A stretch of 64,000 nt of DNA from Karstenula rhodostoma CBS 690.94 (lineage: Eukaryota > Ascomycota > Dothideomycetes > Pleosporales > Didymosphaeriaceae), in contig MU001501.1 of assembly GCA_010093485.1 (NCBI GenBank), positions 1,629,052 to 1,693,051 on the forward strand. The letters run 5' to 3'. The notes below the pieces were generated by a model. The model was not told where the DNA came from and ran no database searches. It saw nothing but the letters and a program-made list of their open reading frames with translations. The translations under genes were made by a program, and so were the position numbers. This document shows, one piece after another, positions 63,129 to 64,000 of this stretch; positions within the stretch are counted from its first letter, which is position 1; the number at the start of each line of letters is the position of its first letter.

Positions 63129-64000
63129 GTTGACAAATTCGACAGACGCGTTATTGTTGCACTTGAAAACCTTCTCAATTCGTGGTCAACTGCTGTTGTA
63201 CCTCAGCAATGAATCAACCTACCGAAGCGAACTACGTTGCATGCAAGTTCGGGAACGAGCCCGAATCCCACCGTGGCAGACGTCATCGCGACCCGTTCTT
63301 CGAGACGCCCGACACACAGCATATCAACGTGTGTTGATGTATTTTTCTGATGTGTTATTTTGTTTGTGACAATGCGGCAGAGTTGTCCAGTGCCCGTGCC
63401 GCGCTGTTATGACTGAGGGAATTTGCTTGGGCGTCGATGGCGGGGCTCGTTGGGCATGTGACATAGCCACTGTTGGAGTCAACCTTTATCAGGAAGATAG
63501 CATCCTCGTTAACAGTTTTCGGCATGCGTAATGACAGGCAATTCGTTATGTCTAGTCCTCTTTCTATTTCGTCCCTCTATAACCGACTTATTCTGATTCC
63601 GTTCACAAATAAGTTGGGAAGAGTTTCAAATCGGTCATGCCTCACTAAGGAGAAAGAGAAATAAGCGTCTACTCGCGGCAGCTTCGCACTCCCTAGAAAA
63701 GTCAATACAGGCGAAACAGTAGCTGGGTACAGGGAAGCAAACCAGACGTAGGTTGTGGTGCAACCCGAGCGTGTTTTAACACCAGTTCTGCAGGGTCCGA
63801 TTCCAGTGTCAGGTTTTGCTCAGGTTGCTTGCGCTTCCGTTATACAATACTGCCAAACCTTATTACGTGACTGCAAGTCAGTGTGGTACCAGGACAGATT
63901 TCTTCTATAAATCCTACTTGCCTGTTAAAGCCTCAAAAGTTCGAAGCTCCTGCAGTATCTCTTCAGTACTCGAACTAACCATCGTCGACGGTTCGTTGGA
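63129..64000. other. Terminal region of window, no gene supported
   Basis: Short frames only. The last 100 bases contain a TATAAAT (near 63906) that might serve a gene starting just beyond the window. Confidence 0.4.

Noticed and set aside
1..64000. CRISPR arrays, bacterial operons, LTR retrotransposon genes
   Set aside because: No spaced direct-repeat array, no reverse transcriptase, integrase or transposase motifs were seen; the genome is eukaryotic.

Overview
The window is nuclear DNA from a filamentous ascomycete (Pezizomycotina). Evidence: genes split by short introns (mostly 39-105 bp, GT..AG, CTAAC/CTGAC-like branch sites), two heterokaryon-incompatibility (HET) genes, a fungal-type Argonaute, Msn5 and Ldb17 homologues, and secreted plant-polysaccharide enzymes. 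A dothideomycete is my best guess from gene content, but that is inference. There are no bacterial operons, and I found no tRNA, rRNA or CRISPR.

Layout. 1-2048: 3' part of a GH5 endoglycoceramidase-like glycosidase (+). 2676-6616: exportin Msn5 (+). 7164-8788: SPIN90/Ldb17-type Arp2/3 regulator (-). 9223-~10020: divergent G-alpha-like gene (-). 11305-12319: 5'-truncated MFS transporter relic (+). 13146-14049: BTB protein (+). 15451-17372: broken HET gene (+). 19081-20696: MFSD5-type molybdate transporter (+). 21552-22580: METTL24-like methyltransferase (+). 23790-26988: two more BTB-like genes. 28514-29669: Kv-beta-like aldo-keto reductase (+). 30980-34480: Argonaute carrying an N-terminal CCCH zinc finger (-). 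35190-36221: double GFA-domain protein (+). 36502-38108: 2OG-Fe(II) dioxygenase (+). 38222-39790: UDP-glucose dehydrogenase (-). 40305-41459: TPT/nucleotide-sugar-type transporter (+). 42017-43558: PLOD-like glycosyltransferase (+). 43880-44455: small acidic protein (-). 46124-48994: TMCO4/Mil1 lipase-like protein (-). 49773-52565: gene-poor stretch with an immune-receptor N-terminal stub, a flavin monooxygenase relic and one small ORF. 53081-54103: fourth BTB gene (+). 55104-55933: rhamnogalacturonan acetylesterase (+). 56332-58023: TAP-like secreted peptidase (+). 58690-61173: second HET gene with an internal stop (-). 61457-62233: membrane protein (-). 62556-63128: GNAT acetyltransferase (-).

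How it fits together. Conserved housekeeping genes (Msn5, Ldb17, MFSD5, UGDH, TMCO4) alternate with a fast-evolving accessory compartment: four BTB genes, two HET genes with disabling lesions, an NLR-type N-terminal stub and decayed transporter and monooxygenase copies. UGDH, the TPT-type transporter and the type-II membrane glycosyltransferase lie side by side and could form a UDP-sugar supply and glycosylation module.

The two observations I rate highest are the CCCH-zinc-finger/Argonaute fusion and a short (~62-79 bp) dispersed element present three times. Every copy of that element is flanked by its own 13-15 bp direct repeat, which is what target-site duplication would leave. I had no tools: splice sites were placed by eye using reading frame and family conservation, and nothing was checked against a database.
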